Origin: an uncultured Eubacteriales bacterium
GTDB lineage: Bacteria; Bacillota; Clostridia; Oscillospirales; Acutalibacteraceae
Assembly: GCA_934541115.1 (NCBI GenBank)
Contig: CAKTDF010000002.1
Coordinates: 161,822-225,821 of the forward strand
Reading direction: 5' to 3'
DNA: 64,000 bases
Under the pieces are notes generated by a model. The model had not been told where the DNA came from. It ran no database searches and saw nothing but the letters and a program-made list of their open reading frames with translations. Positions 25,471-34,813 of this stretch are shown here, one piece after another. The stretch's first letter is position 1; each line of letters opens with the position of its first letter. The position numbers and the translations under genes were made by a program.

Positions 25471-28107
25471 TTATACTTGTTTACCCTTTGCTTTCTGCGC
25501 GAGCTTATAAAGAGTGGTCAGCGCCTCGAGCGGCGTAAGAGTATCCGTGTCAATATTTTTAAGTTCATCAATAATTTCGTCGTCTATCCCGGATTCAAGA
25601 GACAGTTGAAGCGGTTTGGTATCTTGTTCCTCATCGGAGGAGAACTCCAGACGCTCGAACGGAACTGTTTTTTTGTTGAGCTCCTCAAGTTCAAAGAGAA
25701 TCTCACGTGCCCGGTTGACAACACCCGCCGGTACACCGGCAAGCTTTGCAACCTCAATACCGTAGCTGCCGTCAGCAGGACCGCGCACTATGCGACGTAG
25801 AAATGTTATTGTGCTGCCGCGTTTTTTGACGGAAATATTATAATTTTTGACTCCGTCAAGCTTTCCCTCAAGTTCTGTCAACTCATGATAGTGAGTTGAA
25901 AACAGTGTCTTTGCTCCGATTTTTCGCTTATCGGAAATGTATTCAAGCACAGCTCTCGCAATGCTCATTCCGTCAAAGGTAGAGGTACCTCTGCCTACTT
26001 CATCAAGAATAATAAGGCTGTTCTTTCCGGCAGATTTCAGTATGGACGCGACCTCATTCATTTCAACCATAAACGTGGATTGACCGGAAGCAAGATCATC
26101 CGATGCGCCGACACGCGTATAAATACTGTCAATTAACGAAAGCTCTGCACGTTTTGCCGGAACAAAAGAACCTATCTGTGCCATCAGGCAAATGAGAGCA
26201 ACCTGGCGCATATAAGTAGATTTGCCCGCCATGTTGGGACCTGTTATTATTGCACAACGGTTTTCACCGCAATCAAGGCGGGTATCATTGGGCACAAACG
26301 GAGAATCGGTCAGCACTTTTTCAACAACGGGGTGACGTCCGTCAACAATCTCAATGGCTGTGTTATCATTCATGTTCGGACATACATAATTATTCTCAAT
26401 CGCAACAGCAGCCAAAGAACAAAGAACATCTGCCGCCGCAATTGCCGAAGCTGTCTGCTGGATTCGGTTATACTCATTCGCAACAGCTTTTCTTACCTGG
26501 CAAAAAATCTCGTACTCCAATTTAACGGAGCGTTCCTGTGCACCGAGAACCTTGCTTTCAAGATCTTTCAGCTCTTGTGTAATATATCGTTCACAATTTG
26601 CCAAAGTCTGCTTTCTTATGTAGGTATCCGGCACGAGTGATTTATAAGAATTTGTTACCTCTATGTAATAGCCAAAAACACGGTTGTAACCTATACGCAG
26701 TTTAGGAATACCGGTGCGTTCTTTTTCGGCAGTTTCAATGTCGGTAATATATTTTTTTCCGTTACGCTCAATGTCGCGCAATGAATCAAGTTCTTCATTA
26801 AAGCCGTCTTTAATCATTGATCCTTCCCTCACCGTAAACGGCGCTTCCGGGTCAATTGCTGCATCAATAAGCTCATGCACATCTTCAAGAATATCAACAG
26901 AAGAATAAAGCTGCTTTAAATAGCTGCTCCTCATCTTTGAAAGAGCGGCTTTAACAAGCGGAAGCTGCTCAAGCGTTTGTTTTAATGAGTTAAGCTCTCT
27001 TGCGTTTGCAGACTCATAGACCACACGGGTTATAAGTCTTTCTATGTCAAATATATTTGAAAGGGCAAACTGCATTTCAGAAAGACTGACGCCGTTTGAA
27101 ACAAGCTCTTCAACAGCGTTCTGCCTTTTGGTAATCATTGCATAATTTATCAGAGGTTTTTCAAGCCACGTTCTGAGTAGCCTTTTGCCCATTGATGTCT
27201 TGGTTTTGTCAAGAACCCACAAAAGTGAGCCTTTTTTTTCGCGGTTGCGCATAGTCTCGATTATCTCGAGGTTACGCTTGGTTGAAAAATCAATTTTCAT
27301 ATATTGATTTTCTGAATAAAAGTTGATATCTGTAATATTCTCAACATTATTTTTCTGAACATCTTTGAGATATCTGATTGCAGCGCCTACAGCTATAACA
27401 GCCTCGCGACTGCTCTTTAAAGAAGATGAAGCAAGCTTTTCTTCATCAAAATGATTGACGCACTCATTCAAACAAACATCATAATCAAAATATTCGTCCG
27501 GATATACTTCACATGAGGCTTCCATTCGTTTTGAAATGAATGAAGAAATCGATTTGTTGTCAGCACAAGTACGGTTAAGAACTATCTCGCTGGGAGAAAA
27601 AACACCGAGCTCGTTGATAAGTTTTGTTTGCGTACCCTTTCCCTCAAAAGCTGTCACATTTAAAATACCGGTTGAAACATCGGTAAAGCAAATACCAGCG
27701 CCGGAATCTGAGAGGTAAACGCTCGTAAGGTAGTTATTTTTTGAATCATCAAGCATACTGTTTTCGATTACGCTGCCCTTTGTTACAACGCGTATCACAT
27801 CACGTTTAACCAATCCCTTTGCGAGCGCAGGATCTTCTGTTTGCTCGCATATGGCAACCTTGTAGCCTTTGGAAACAAGCTTCGCTATATAGCTATCGGC
27901 ACTGTGAAACGGAACGCCGCACATCGGAGCGCGTTCTTCAAGACCGCAGCTTTTGCCGGTCAGAGTCAATTCAAGCTCACGCGAAGCTGTTTTGGCGTCA
28001 TCAAAAAACATCTCATAAAAATCGCCGAGGCGGAAGAACAAAATGGTATCCGGGTACTCCTGTTTGATTTCAAGGTATTGTTTCATCATAGGTGTCATTT
28101 CAGCCAT
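25471..28107 (-). CDS. mutS: DNA mismatch recognition protein MutS
   Basis: An 878-residue MutS of typical length. The N-terminal mismatch-binding domain has the Phe-x-Glu wedge (FFRLGDFYEMF). The ATPase domain has Walker A GPNMAGKSTYMRQ at about residue 615, then LIILDEVGRGTSTFDG and STHYHEL. It recognises mispairs and loads MutL. The start ATG has GGGAGG 11 bases upstream. Confidence 0.97.
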   Translation of the reverse strand: MAEMTPMMKQYLEIKQEYPDTILFFRLGDFYEMFFDDAKTASRELELTLTGKSCGLEERAPMCGVPFHSADSYIAKLVSKGYKVAICEQTEDPALAKGLVKRDVIRVVTKGSVIENSMLDDSKNNYLTSVYLSDSGAGICFTDVSTGILNVTAFEGKGTQTKLINELGVFSPSEIVLNRTCADNKSISSFISKRMEASCEVYPDEYFDYDVCLNECVNHFDEEKLASSSLKSSREAVIAVGAAIRYLKDVQKNNVENITDINFYSENQYMKIDFSTKRNLEIIETMRNREKKGSLLWVLDKTKTSMGKRLLRTWLEKPLINYAMITKRQNAVEELVSNGVSLSEMQFALSNIFDIERLITRVVYESANARELNSLKQTLEQLPLVKAALSKMRSSYLKQLYSSVDILEDVHELIDAAIDPEAPFTVREGSMIKDGFNEELDSLRDIERNGKKYITDIETAEKERTGIPKLRIGYNRVFGYYIEVTNSYKSLVPDTYIRKQTLANCERYITQELKDLESKVLGAQERSVKLEYEIFCQVRKAVANEYNRIQQTASAIAAADVLCSLAAVAIENNYVCPNMNDNTAIEIVDGRHPVVEKVLTDSPFVPNDTRLDCGENRCAIITGPNMAGKSTYMRQVALICLMAQIGSFVPAKRAELSLIDSIYTRVGASDDLASGQSTFMVEMNEVASILKSAGKNSLIILDEVGRGTSTFDGMSIARAVLEYISDKRKIGAKTLFSTHYHELTELEGKLDGVKNYNISVKKRGSTITFLRRIVRGPADGSYGIEVAKLAGVPAGVVNRAREILFELEELNKKTVPFERLEFSSDEEQDTKPLQLSLESGIDDEIIDELKNIDTDTLTPLEALTTLYKLAQKAKGKQV

Positions 28108-28150
28108 TTTGTTCTTTCCTCCCTTTGGAAAATTTTATTGAACCTTATTA

Positions 28151-28570
28151 TTAGTGGTGATGACAGTCTGAAGAACAGCTTCCGCAGTCGCAGCCACAGC
28201 TGTGTTCTTCTTCCGGCTCGCATGTTGCCGGATCGGCACCGTTGACGCAAAGACCGAGAATCTGCATAACGTAATTCATCATTGCATCAATTTCCTGTCT
28301 CGCAGCTTCATACGCTTTCATTCTTTCATTACCCATGAACTTGTCATAGACATCATTGAACTGACGCTCATATTCAGCCATTTTTTCGGAATCGGGTTTC
28401 TCTTGAGCAGCTTCGCGCTGATAGTTCATCTGAACAAGCTGAATCTGACCCATAAGCTCAAGCAGTTCGGGATCCTTTTCATTCTCTTCTCTTGCCTTAG
28501 CAAATTTGAGATATCTCTCGTCCTGCTGAATTGCAGCACCGAGTTCGCGTGTAAGTTTGATTACATCCAT
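28151..28570 (-). CDS. YlbF/YmcA (RicA/RicF)-family protein with Cys/His-rich tail
   Basis: A 139-residue helical protein of the YlbF/YmcA family (MDVIKLTRELGAAIQQDERY). The last 20 residues hold six cysteines and three terminal histidines (CGCDCGSCSSDCHHH), fitting metal or iron-sulfur binding. In B. subtilis, YmcA, YlbF and YaaT form the Ric complex, which carries [4Fe-4S] clusters and affects RNase Y and, as reported, MiaB. ymcA is next to miaB there, and this gene is 49 bases from miaB here, so RicA/YmcA is the best counterpart. I use the ATG at 28570, eight bases after AAGGAG. Confidence 0.8.
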   Translation of the reverse strand: MDVIKLTRELGAAIQQDERYLKFAKAREENEKDPELLELMGQIQLVQMNYQREAAQEKPDSEKMAEYERQFNDVYDKFMGNERMKAYEAARQEIDAMMNYVMQILGLCVNGADPATCEPEEEHSCGCDCGSCSSDCHHH

Positions 28571-28619
28571 GTGAAATACTCCTTGTGAAAAAATAATTAT
28601 TGATATACGCAACTGCGTT

Positions 28620-30059
28620 TTATCCGAGTTTAATAAATTTGCCTTTGAGCACCCATGTTTTCGGCTCGGTTACCTCAACAAATACAAAGTGACCGATGAG
28701 CTCATCACAGCCATCAAATTCAATGATGACATTGCCCTGAGTCCTTGCACTCAACAAGCCTGTATTTTCGTTTCGTTCTTCAACAAGAACGCGGTATTCT
28801 TTACCTTTCATGCCAGCAGTGCGTTTTGAGGCAATCTGTTCTTGAAGTGTCGTGAGTTGCCGAAACCATTGAGATTTTTCTTTTTTCGGCACCTCGTCGG
28901 GCATTACTGCCGCCTTTGTACCGGGGCGCGGAGAAAAAATAAAGGTAAACAATGAGGTATACTTAACCTCTTCAAGAAGTGAGAGTGTGTCACAAAATTC
29001 CTCATAGGTTTCCCCGGGAAAACCAACAATAATGTCACTGGTTATTGATAAGTCCGGCATAAGCCTATAAGCGTACTCTATAAGACCGAGATATTTTTCC
29101 CGGTCATAGTGACGGTTCATCTCTTTGAGCACGCGGTCATTGCCCGACTGAACAGGCAGATGCAAATGTTTTGCAACCTTTTTGCAGCTTGCCATTGTTT
29201 CAAGAAGCTCTTTTGTGCAATCGCGCGGATGGGAGGTCATAAAGCGAATGATGAAATCCCCGTCAATACTGTCAATTGCCCTAAGCAGCGCCGGAAATCG
29301 GTACTCCTCAGACTTGTCCTTATTGTAAGAATTAACATTTTGACCAAGCAGTGTAATTTCTTTATATCCTGCGTCAACAAGTTGTCTTGCTTCTTCCACA
29401 ACCAAATCAAAATCACGGCTGCGCTCTCTGCCTCTGACATAAGGAACCACACAGTAAGAACAAAAATTGTTGCAACCGTACATTATTGGTATCCATGCTT
29501 TGAATGCACCGTCTCTTCTTACAGGAAGTCCCTCAACAATGTTGCCGTCACCTCCGGAAAGATCAAACACCCTTTTTCCGCAGCAAAGGCAACTATAAAT
29601 AAACTCCGGCAACTTATAAAGCACATGAGTTCCGAAAACAATATCAACGTAACGAAAACTGTTTTTTATTCTTTCAGCAACATATTCCTGCTGCATCATA
29701 CAACCGCAAAGCGCAATTATCATATCCGGTTTTGCAGTCTTATACTTTTTGAGCGCACCGACATTGCCAAAAACTCTGTCTTGGGCATGTTCACGTATAG
29801 CGCAGGTATTATACAAAACCAAGTCAGCTTCTTCAACGTTATCCGTCAACTCATAGCCAAGCGAGCAGAGAATGCCCTTGAGCTTTTCACCGTCGGCAAC
29901 ATTGCCCTGACAGCCATAGGTATGAACAAAAGCTTTTGGTGCTGACGACGGAAAGCGCGATGAGAGAACCGTTGTAACGAGTTCGGCATATCCTTTTTGC
30001 CTTTCAAGCTCCTCATCAGAAATTAAAAAGTTCTTTTTTGAATTATTCTGTGTTTCCAA
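28620..30059 (-). CDS. miaB: tRNA-2-methylthio-N6-dimethylallyladenosine synthase MiaB
   Basis: A 479-residue methylthiotransferase with the three-domain layout. The UPF0004 domain has its three cluster cysteines in YGCQGNVADGE, NTCAIREHA and GCMMQ. The radical-SAM domain has the CxxxCxxC motif in YGCNNFCSYC, and a TRAM RNA-binding domain is at the C terminus. It adds the methylthio group to i6A37 made by MiaA. The start is a TTG at 30059, seven bases after GGAGG and two bases past whiA. Confidence 0.95.
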   Translation of the reverse strand: METQNNSKKNFLISDEELERQKGYAELVTTVLSSRFPSSAPKAFVHTYGCQGNVADGEKLKGILCSLGYELTDNVEEADLVLYNTCAIREHAQDRVFGNVGALKKYKTAKPDMIIALCGCMMQQEYVAERIKNSFRYVDIVFGTHVLYKLPEFIYSCLCCGKRVFDLSGGDGNIVEGLPVRRDGAFKAWIPIMYGCNNFCSYCVVPYVRGRERSRDFDLVVEEARQLVDAGYKEITLLGQNVNSYNKDKSEEYRFPALLRAIDSIDGDFIIRFMTSHPRDCTKELLETMASCKKVAKHLHLPVQSGNDRVLKEMNRHYDREKYLGLIEYAYRLMPDLSITSDIIVGFPGETYEEFCDTLSLLEEVKYTSLFTFIFSPRPGTKAAVMPDEVPKKEKSQWFRQLTTLQEQIASKRTAGMKGKEYRVLVEERNENTGLLSARTQGNVIIEFDGCDELIGHFVFVEVTEPKTWVLKGKFIKLG

Positions 30060-30061
30060 AT

Positions 30062-30991
30062 TTAATCCTCCGGGGACAACTGCCTCGCATATGCAAGCAA
30101 TCTTTTAATTCTGTGGTTGACAGCCGAACGTGAGAGCGGAGGAGAAAACATTTCTCCGAATTCCCGCAGACTTGCGTCCGGATTATCTACCCTCGCTTTT
30201 GCAAATTTTTGAAGTTCATCATCGAGTTCAAAAAGCTTTCCGCTATCAATCAGCTTTTGAATCTCTTCAATCTGTGCATAAGCAGCCATTGCCGTTCTCG
30301 CAATATTTGCGCTGTCAAAATTGGCGCGGCGATTTGAAACATTGCGAAAATCTTTGTATATTTTGATGTTCATGATCTCAAAAGCCGAATTATGAGCCCC
30401 CATAATATTCAGAAGGTCCTCAATGCTTTCGCTTTCCTTTATGTAGATAACATTAGTATATCTTCTGACCATGTGTTTTGCATTGAGGTCATATTCTGAC
30501 AGTAGCTTCATAAGGTCAAAACTCAACGTTCTGAACGGAACAACAAATTCAAGATGATACCCTTTGTTGGGGTCGCTGAGCGTTCCGCATGAGAGAAATG
30601 CGCCACGCAAAAAAGCAGCATCACAGCAGTTGAGCAGCTCATTGTCATTTCCGCTTTCATTCAAAAGATTTCCGCGGTTAATTCTGGAAAAAGATTCAGT
30701 TCCGCTTGTTGAAAAGCAAGTGAGAACTTTTTCAATGTCTTCCTCAGCTTTAACACTTACGGTATACTTTCCGGCTTTTGAAACCGAATAATCTGCATTG
30801 ATTCCGGTTTCACTTTTTAAAAGCGAGGCATATTTTTTAGCCACCGGTTCATGCTCAGTCATTATAGAAATTGCATCACGCCTGAATTCGCGTCCAAAAA
30901 GCAACATACCGTACGCCATTGCATGGCGGCAACAAGGCTGCATATCTTCAATTTTTGAAAGTTCGTCTTTCACCGATAAAGAAAAGGACAT
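30062..30991 (-). CDS. whiA: WhiA DNA-binding protein
   Basis: A 309-residue WhiA: an N-terminal LAGLIDADG-like fold (CCRHAMAYGMLLF, AFLRGAFLSCGTL) and a C-terminal HTH (SLREFGEMF, LSRSAVNHRIKRL). In Gram-positives it influences cell division and, in actinomycetes, sporulation. The ATG at 30991 follows a GAGG. It lies 8 bases from rapZ; the yvcK gene that normally sits between rapZ and whiA is missing. Confidence 0.93.
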   Translation of the reverse strand: MSFSLSVKDELSKIEDMQPCCRHAMAYGMLLFGREFRRDAISIMTEHEPVAKKYASLLKSETGINADYSVSKAGKYTVSVKAEEDIEKVLTCFSTSGTESFSRINRGNLLNESGNDNELLNCCDAAFLRGAFLSCGTLSDPNKGYHLEFVVPFRTLSFDLMKLLSEYDLNAKHMVRRYTNVIYIKESESIEDLLNIMGAHNSAFEIMNIKIYKDFRNVSNRRANFDSANIARTAMAAYAQIEEIQKLIDSGKLFELDDELQKFAKARVDNPDASLREFGEMFSPPLSRSAVNHRIKRLLAYARQLSPED

Positions 30992-30999
30992 ATGCAACC

Positions 31000-31854
31000 T
31001 CACTTAAGAATATCTCTGTGACTTACGGATGAGGAAAAGCCCTTATCCTTAAAGTGCTTGTATAAAAGTTCGGCAAAGGTAACCGAACGGTGATGACCGC
31101 CCGTACAGCCGACGGCAATTATCAATTGGCTCCTCCCCTCTTTAACACAAAGAGGCAGAGAGTAATCAACAAGTTCAAACAACCTGTTTTCATATTCCGC
31201 CGATTCCCGAAATTTCATAACGTACTCACTTACCGCGCTGTCAAGACCGGTCAGCGGCTTGAGTTCGGGTATATAAAATGGATTCGGCAAAAAACGAACG
31301 TCAAAAACAAAGTCGGCATCATTCGGTATGCCATGTTTAAAGCCGAATGACATACAGTGAATATGAATTGCGGACTCATTTTTATCTGAAAACATTGAAA
31401 GCACTCTGACTCGGCACTGAATTGCCGAAAGATTGGACGTTTCAAGCAAAAAATCAGCCGAACTTCTGGCGCGCGACAGCATTTTTCTTTCACGTGTTAT
31501 AGCATTCGCGATTGAATCGTAATTACCTTGAATGAGAGGATGCTTGCGGCGTGTCTCTTTATAGCGCTTAATCAATACGTCATCATTTGCATCAATGAAC
31601 ATCAGCTTATACTCAATCTGAAGCTCTTTCAATTCGTCAAGTGCTTCAAAAAGTTCCGAAAAGGATTCGCCGGCACGTACATCAGAAACAACGGCAACGC
31701 GCTCATGTTCCTTGGAATTGCTCAAAAGCTCGGCAAAAACAGGAATCAGCTTTGCCGGCAGATTGTCAACGCAAAAAAAGCCAAGATCCTCAAGCGAGTT
31801 GACAACACATGATTTACCTGCGCCGGACATACCGGTTATGATTATAAATTCCAC
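31000..31854 (-). CDS. rapZ: RapZ/YvcJ nucleotide-binding protein
   Basis: A 284-residue P-loop protein (ITGMSGAGKSCV at about residue 6) with the family C-terminal signature AVGCTGGHHRSV, which binds small ligands or RNA. Enteric RapZ is an RNase adaptor that senses glucosamine-6-phosphate; the Firmicutes YvcJ role is less clear. The start is a GTG preceded by GGTGAT. It lies between murB (12 bases) and whiA (8 bases) in a conserved Firmicutes block. Confidence 0.93.
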   Translation of the reverse strand: MEFIIITGMSGAGKSCVVNSLEDLGFFCVDNLPAKLIPVFAELLSNSKEHERVAVVSDVRAGESFSELFEALDELKELQIEYKLMFIDANDDVLIKRYKETRRKHPLIQGNYDSIANAITRERKMLSRARSSADFLLETSNLSAIQCRVRVLSMFSDKNESAIHIHCMSFGFKHGIPNDADFVFDVRFLPNPFYIPELKPLTGLDSAVSEYVMKFRESAEYENRLFELVDYSLPLCVKEGRSQLIIAVGCTGGHHRSVTFAELLYKHFKDKGFSSSVSHRDILK

Positions 31855-31866
31855 TTAAAATCACCG

Positions 31867-32763
31867 TCAAATCCTTTTAATTTCCGTTTCAAGCTCAACA
31901 CCAAACTTTTCAAAAACCGTTTTTTGACAATACTCAATCAACTCAAGCACGTCCCGGCATGTTGCATTACCGACATTCACTATAAAGCCTGCATGCTTTT
32001 CACTCACAGCGGCGCCGCCTATTATCTTGCCTTTAAGCCCGCTTTGTTCGATCAGTGCACCGGCAAAATAGCCCTCCGGGCGTTTAAAAACACTGCCGGC
32101 ACTCGGATAATTGAGCGGCTGTTTGTCAATTCTTTTTTGAAGCAGTTCATTCATTCGCTCTTCAATTTCATTTTTGTTACCTTTTTTTAGCTTAAACGTT
32201 GCATTAGTAACTATGCAACCGTTCGCGCAGTAGGCACTTTTGCGATATCCAAACGAAAGCTCATCGTTTTTGAGTAAACCAAATCCGCCCGTTTTGTCAA
32301 TGTGAGAACATGATGAAACAACATCTTTCATCTCTCCGCCATAGGCACCGGCATTCATATAAACCGCGCCTCCGACAGAACCGGGTATACCGTAAGCAAA
32401 TTCAAGACCGGTCAGTCCCTTTGAAAGAGCAAGCTTGCACACAGACGATAGAGGTGCGCCTGCCGAGGCGGCAATCGTCGTTTCATCAAGCATTACAAGA
32501 GAATCAAAGCCTTTTCCGAGATGAATAACAACCTTTGAAACGCCGTCATCATTTACAAGAAGATTACTGCCGTTGCCGAGTATAAAAAATTCAACTTCAT
32601 GTTCATAAAAACTTCTAACTAACAAAGCAAGCTCGTTTTCGCTTTGAGGTTCAACAAAAAGCTTTGCATTTCCGCCGATTCTGAACGATGTGTGCAGTTT
32701 CATCGGCTCATTTTCACGATATCGAATTGAGTTTTCATTCAGGAACTCTGTTAAATCAAACAA
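31867..32763 (-). CDS. murB: UDP-N-acetylenolpyruvoylglucosamine reductase MurB
   Basis: A 298-residue type II MurB, the NADPH/FAD enzyme that makes UDP-N-acetylmuramic acid for peptidoglycan. Motifs: HTSFRIGGNAKL, FILGNGSNLLV, GIPGSVGGAVYMNAGAYGGE, and YPSAGSVFKRP with the catalytic serine. It starts at a TTG at 32763 with GGAGGGT in front. Linked to hprK-glk and rapZ-whiA. Confidence 0.95.
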   Translation of the reverse strand: MFDLTEFLNENSIRYRENEPMKLHTSFRIGGNAKLFVEPQSENELALLVRSFYEHEVEFFILGNGSNLLVNDDGVSKVVIHLGKGFDSLVMLDETTIAASAGAPLSSVCKLALSKGLTGLEFAYGIPGSVGGAVYMNAGAYGGEMKDVVSSCSHIDKTGGFGLLKNDELSFGYRKSAYCANGCIVTNATFKLKKGNKNEIEERMNELLQKRIDKQPLNYPSAGSVFKRPEGYFAGALIEQSGLKGKIIGGAAVSEKHAGFIVNVGNATCRDVLELIEYCQKTVFEKFGVELETEIKRI

Positions 32764-32777
32764 AACAGACCCTCCGT

Positions 32778-33734
32778 TTAATAAGAAACCAATGCAGCAC
32801 CGATAATTCCTGCATCATTTCCGAGCTTTGCACGGCAGATTTCGGTCTGAATGTCGGAATAACGGCTGTACCTAAACTTTTCAATATGCTCGCGAAGCGG
32901 CGCAAGGAGCGTTTCGCCTTCATTACATATTCCTCCGCCAAAACAAATCATTTCCGGCTGAAAAATATTAATAATATTGACCGTTCCCACTGCGACATAT
33001 TCAATATACTTTTCTACTACCCTGCTGGCCCATTCGTCTCCGGCGCGCATTGCATCAAATGCAGTTCTGCCATTGACATTATCCAGTGAACCTTTGGCAA
33101 TCGACCACATCTTGCTGTCCTTGTGATCAAGCATCGCTTTTTGTGTCTGTTCAACAAGAGCGGTAGCGGAGGCATATGCCTCCCAACAGCCTGTTCTGCC
33201 GCAATTGCAAGGAATACCGTTCATTTCAATAACCATATGACCGAGTTCTCCGCCGGCCTCATTGCAGCCTGACATTACCTTGCCCTCGTTTATGATTCCT
33301 CCGCCGACACCTGTGCCCAGCGTGACGGCAATGAAAAGCTTTTTGCCTTTGCCAACGCCTGCAATTGCCTCTCCGAGGGCAGCGCAGTTTGCGTCATTTT
33401 CAAGGTATACGTTTGCATCGATAAGCGCCTTAATCATTTCAACTGCGGGTACCTGATTAAAATAAAGGTTATTTGCATATTCGATTGTACCGTTTTTTTT
33501 GTTTACATTTCCCGGAGTTCCAATACCAATGCTTTCAACTTCATCAAGTTCTATTCCGGCATCGGCAACAGCCATTTTGACCGCCTTAACAATGTCTGCC
33601 ATAATTTCTTCTGCGGGACGGGGCACATTGGTTTTAAGCTTTCCTCTGCCGATAATGTTATACGCCTCATCAATAACTCCAACCGCGATGTTGGTTCCCC
33701 CAAGGTCAACGCCTACTCTATATTTTTTGCTCAT
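32778..33734 (-). CDS. glcK: ROK-family glucokinase
   Basis: A 318-residue ROK kinase. The ATP site is VGVDLGGTNIAVGV, the sugar-binding motif is ENDANCAALGEA, and the zinc site CNCGRTGCWE is complete. It phosphorylates glucose to glucose-6-phosphate in the cytoplasm. Placement directly after hprK links sugar phosphorylation with catabolite signalling. It could also accept other hexoses. GGAG site eight bases before the ATG. Confidence 0.9.
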   Translation of the reverse strand: MSKKYRVGVDLGGTNIAVGVIDEAYNIIGRGKLKTNVPRPAEEIMADIVKAVKMAVADAGIELDEVESIGIGTPGNVNKKNGTIEYANNLYFNQVPAVEMIKALIDANVYLENDANCAALGEAIAGVGKGKKLFIAVTLGTGVGGGIINEGKVMSGCNEAGGELGHMVIEMNGIPCNCGRTGCWEAYASATALVEQTQKAMLDHKDSKMWSIAKGSLDNVNGRTAFDAMRAGDEWASRVVEKYIEYVAVGTVNIINIFQPEMICFGGGICNEGETLLAPLREHIEKFRYSRYSDIQTEICRAKLGNDAGIIGAALVSY

Positions 33735-33746
33735 ATTTCACACTCC

Positions 33747-34715
33747 TTAAAAATTACTCCAAAGCTCAAGTTCATCTTCCTGCGGAATGATATCTTCAAC
33801 CATGCCGAGGTTATGCATCAGCTCACGCGCAGCGTTGTAGCCCATCTTTTTCTGTCTGTTGTTCATAGCAGCAACTTCAATAATAATCGCAAGGTTGCGC
33901 CCCGGCTTGACAGGAACGGTGGTTGAGGGAATGCTCACTCCGAGGATATCCGTGCTTTCACTTTCAAGTCCCATTCTGTCATACACTTTTTCAGAATCCC
34001 ACGGTTCAAGCTCAATAATCATATCGATTTTTTCAGACATCTTAACAGCACCCATACCAAAAATCCTTCGTGCATTGATAAGTCCGATACCGCGTAATTC
34101 AATAAAGTGACGAATATTATCCGGTGCAGAACCGACAAGAGTTTTTGCGCCGGTTTTTTTGATTTCAACTGCATCATCGGCAATAAGACGGTGACCTCTT
34201 TTAATAAGCTCAACCGCCGTTTCGCTTTTTCCCACACCGCTGTCTCCGAGCATAAGAACGCCTTCGCCGTAAACTTCAACAAAAACTCCATGTCTTGTAA
34301 TACGCTCCGCAAGTTCCACGTTAAGGTATGCAATGACGTTTGCCATGGTATTTGATGTCGTATCTGATGTTGCAAGAACAGGAACTTTATACTCTTTTGC
34401 CAGCTCAAGCACATCATTTGGACACTTTATCGACCGTGTGAAAATAATTGCTGACGGTACTTTTGAAACAAAATTGCGAAGTCGTTTTGCGCGCTCATCA
34501 GGCGTTTGTCTGTTTATGTACTCAACCTCGGAAATACCGAGGAAGTTTATTCTGGCAGGGTCGAAAAACTGGTCATATCCCGCAAGAATGAGACCCGGAC
34601 GATTAACGTCGGGCGTTGAGATCATAATATTCTCAGCGGCAAGCGGGAGATATATCGTTTCAAACGAAAGCTCTTTAATGAGCTTCGCCAAAGATACCGA
34701 ATATTTTGACGCCAT
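33747..34715 (-). CDS. hprK: HPr kinase/phosphorylase
   Basis: A 322-residue bifunctional enzyme that phosphorylates HPr at Ser46 and reverses it with phosphate. The P-loop GDSGVGKSETAVEL is near residue 155 and the second signature ELRGIGLINARRIFG near 205. It acts on the HPr at 6027-6290. It is first in the hprK-glk-murB-rapZ-whiA run and has its own strong promoter (34749-34777) and an AAGGAGG site. Confidence 0.96.
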   Translation of the reverse strand: MASKYSVSLAKLIKELSFETIYLPLAAENIMISTPDVNRPGLILAGYDQFFDPARINFLGISEVEYINRQTPDERAKRLRNFVSKVPSAIIFTRSIKCPNDVLELAKEYKVPVLATSDTTSNTMANVIAYLNVELAERITRHGVFVEVYGEGVLMLGDSGVGKSETAVELIKRGHRLIADDAVEIKKTGAKTLVGSAPDNIRHFIELRGIGLINARRIFGMGAVKMSEKIDMIIELEPWDSEKVYDRMGLESESTDILGVSIPSTTVPVKPGRNLAIIIEVAAMNNRQKKMGYNAARELMHNLGMVEDIIPQEDELELWSNF

Positions 34716-34748
34716 ACTGTTCCTCCTTAGACATAGATATACTTGTAC

Positions 34749-34777
34749 ATTATATAATAAATATTTCTATATGCCAA
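34749..34777 (-). promoter_or_regulatory. Sigma-A promoter of the hprK run
   Basis: The minus strand reads TTGGCA, 17 bases, TATAAT, about 35 bases upstream of the hprK start. It could drive much of the collinear block that follows, as most gaps there are under 50 bases. Confidence 0.8.
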
Positions 34778-34813
34778 GGGTTTTTAAAAGTTTTTTTGAA
34801 ATCTTTCCGAACT

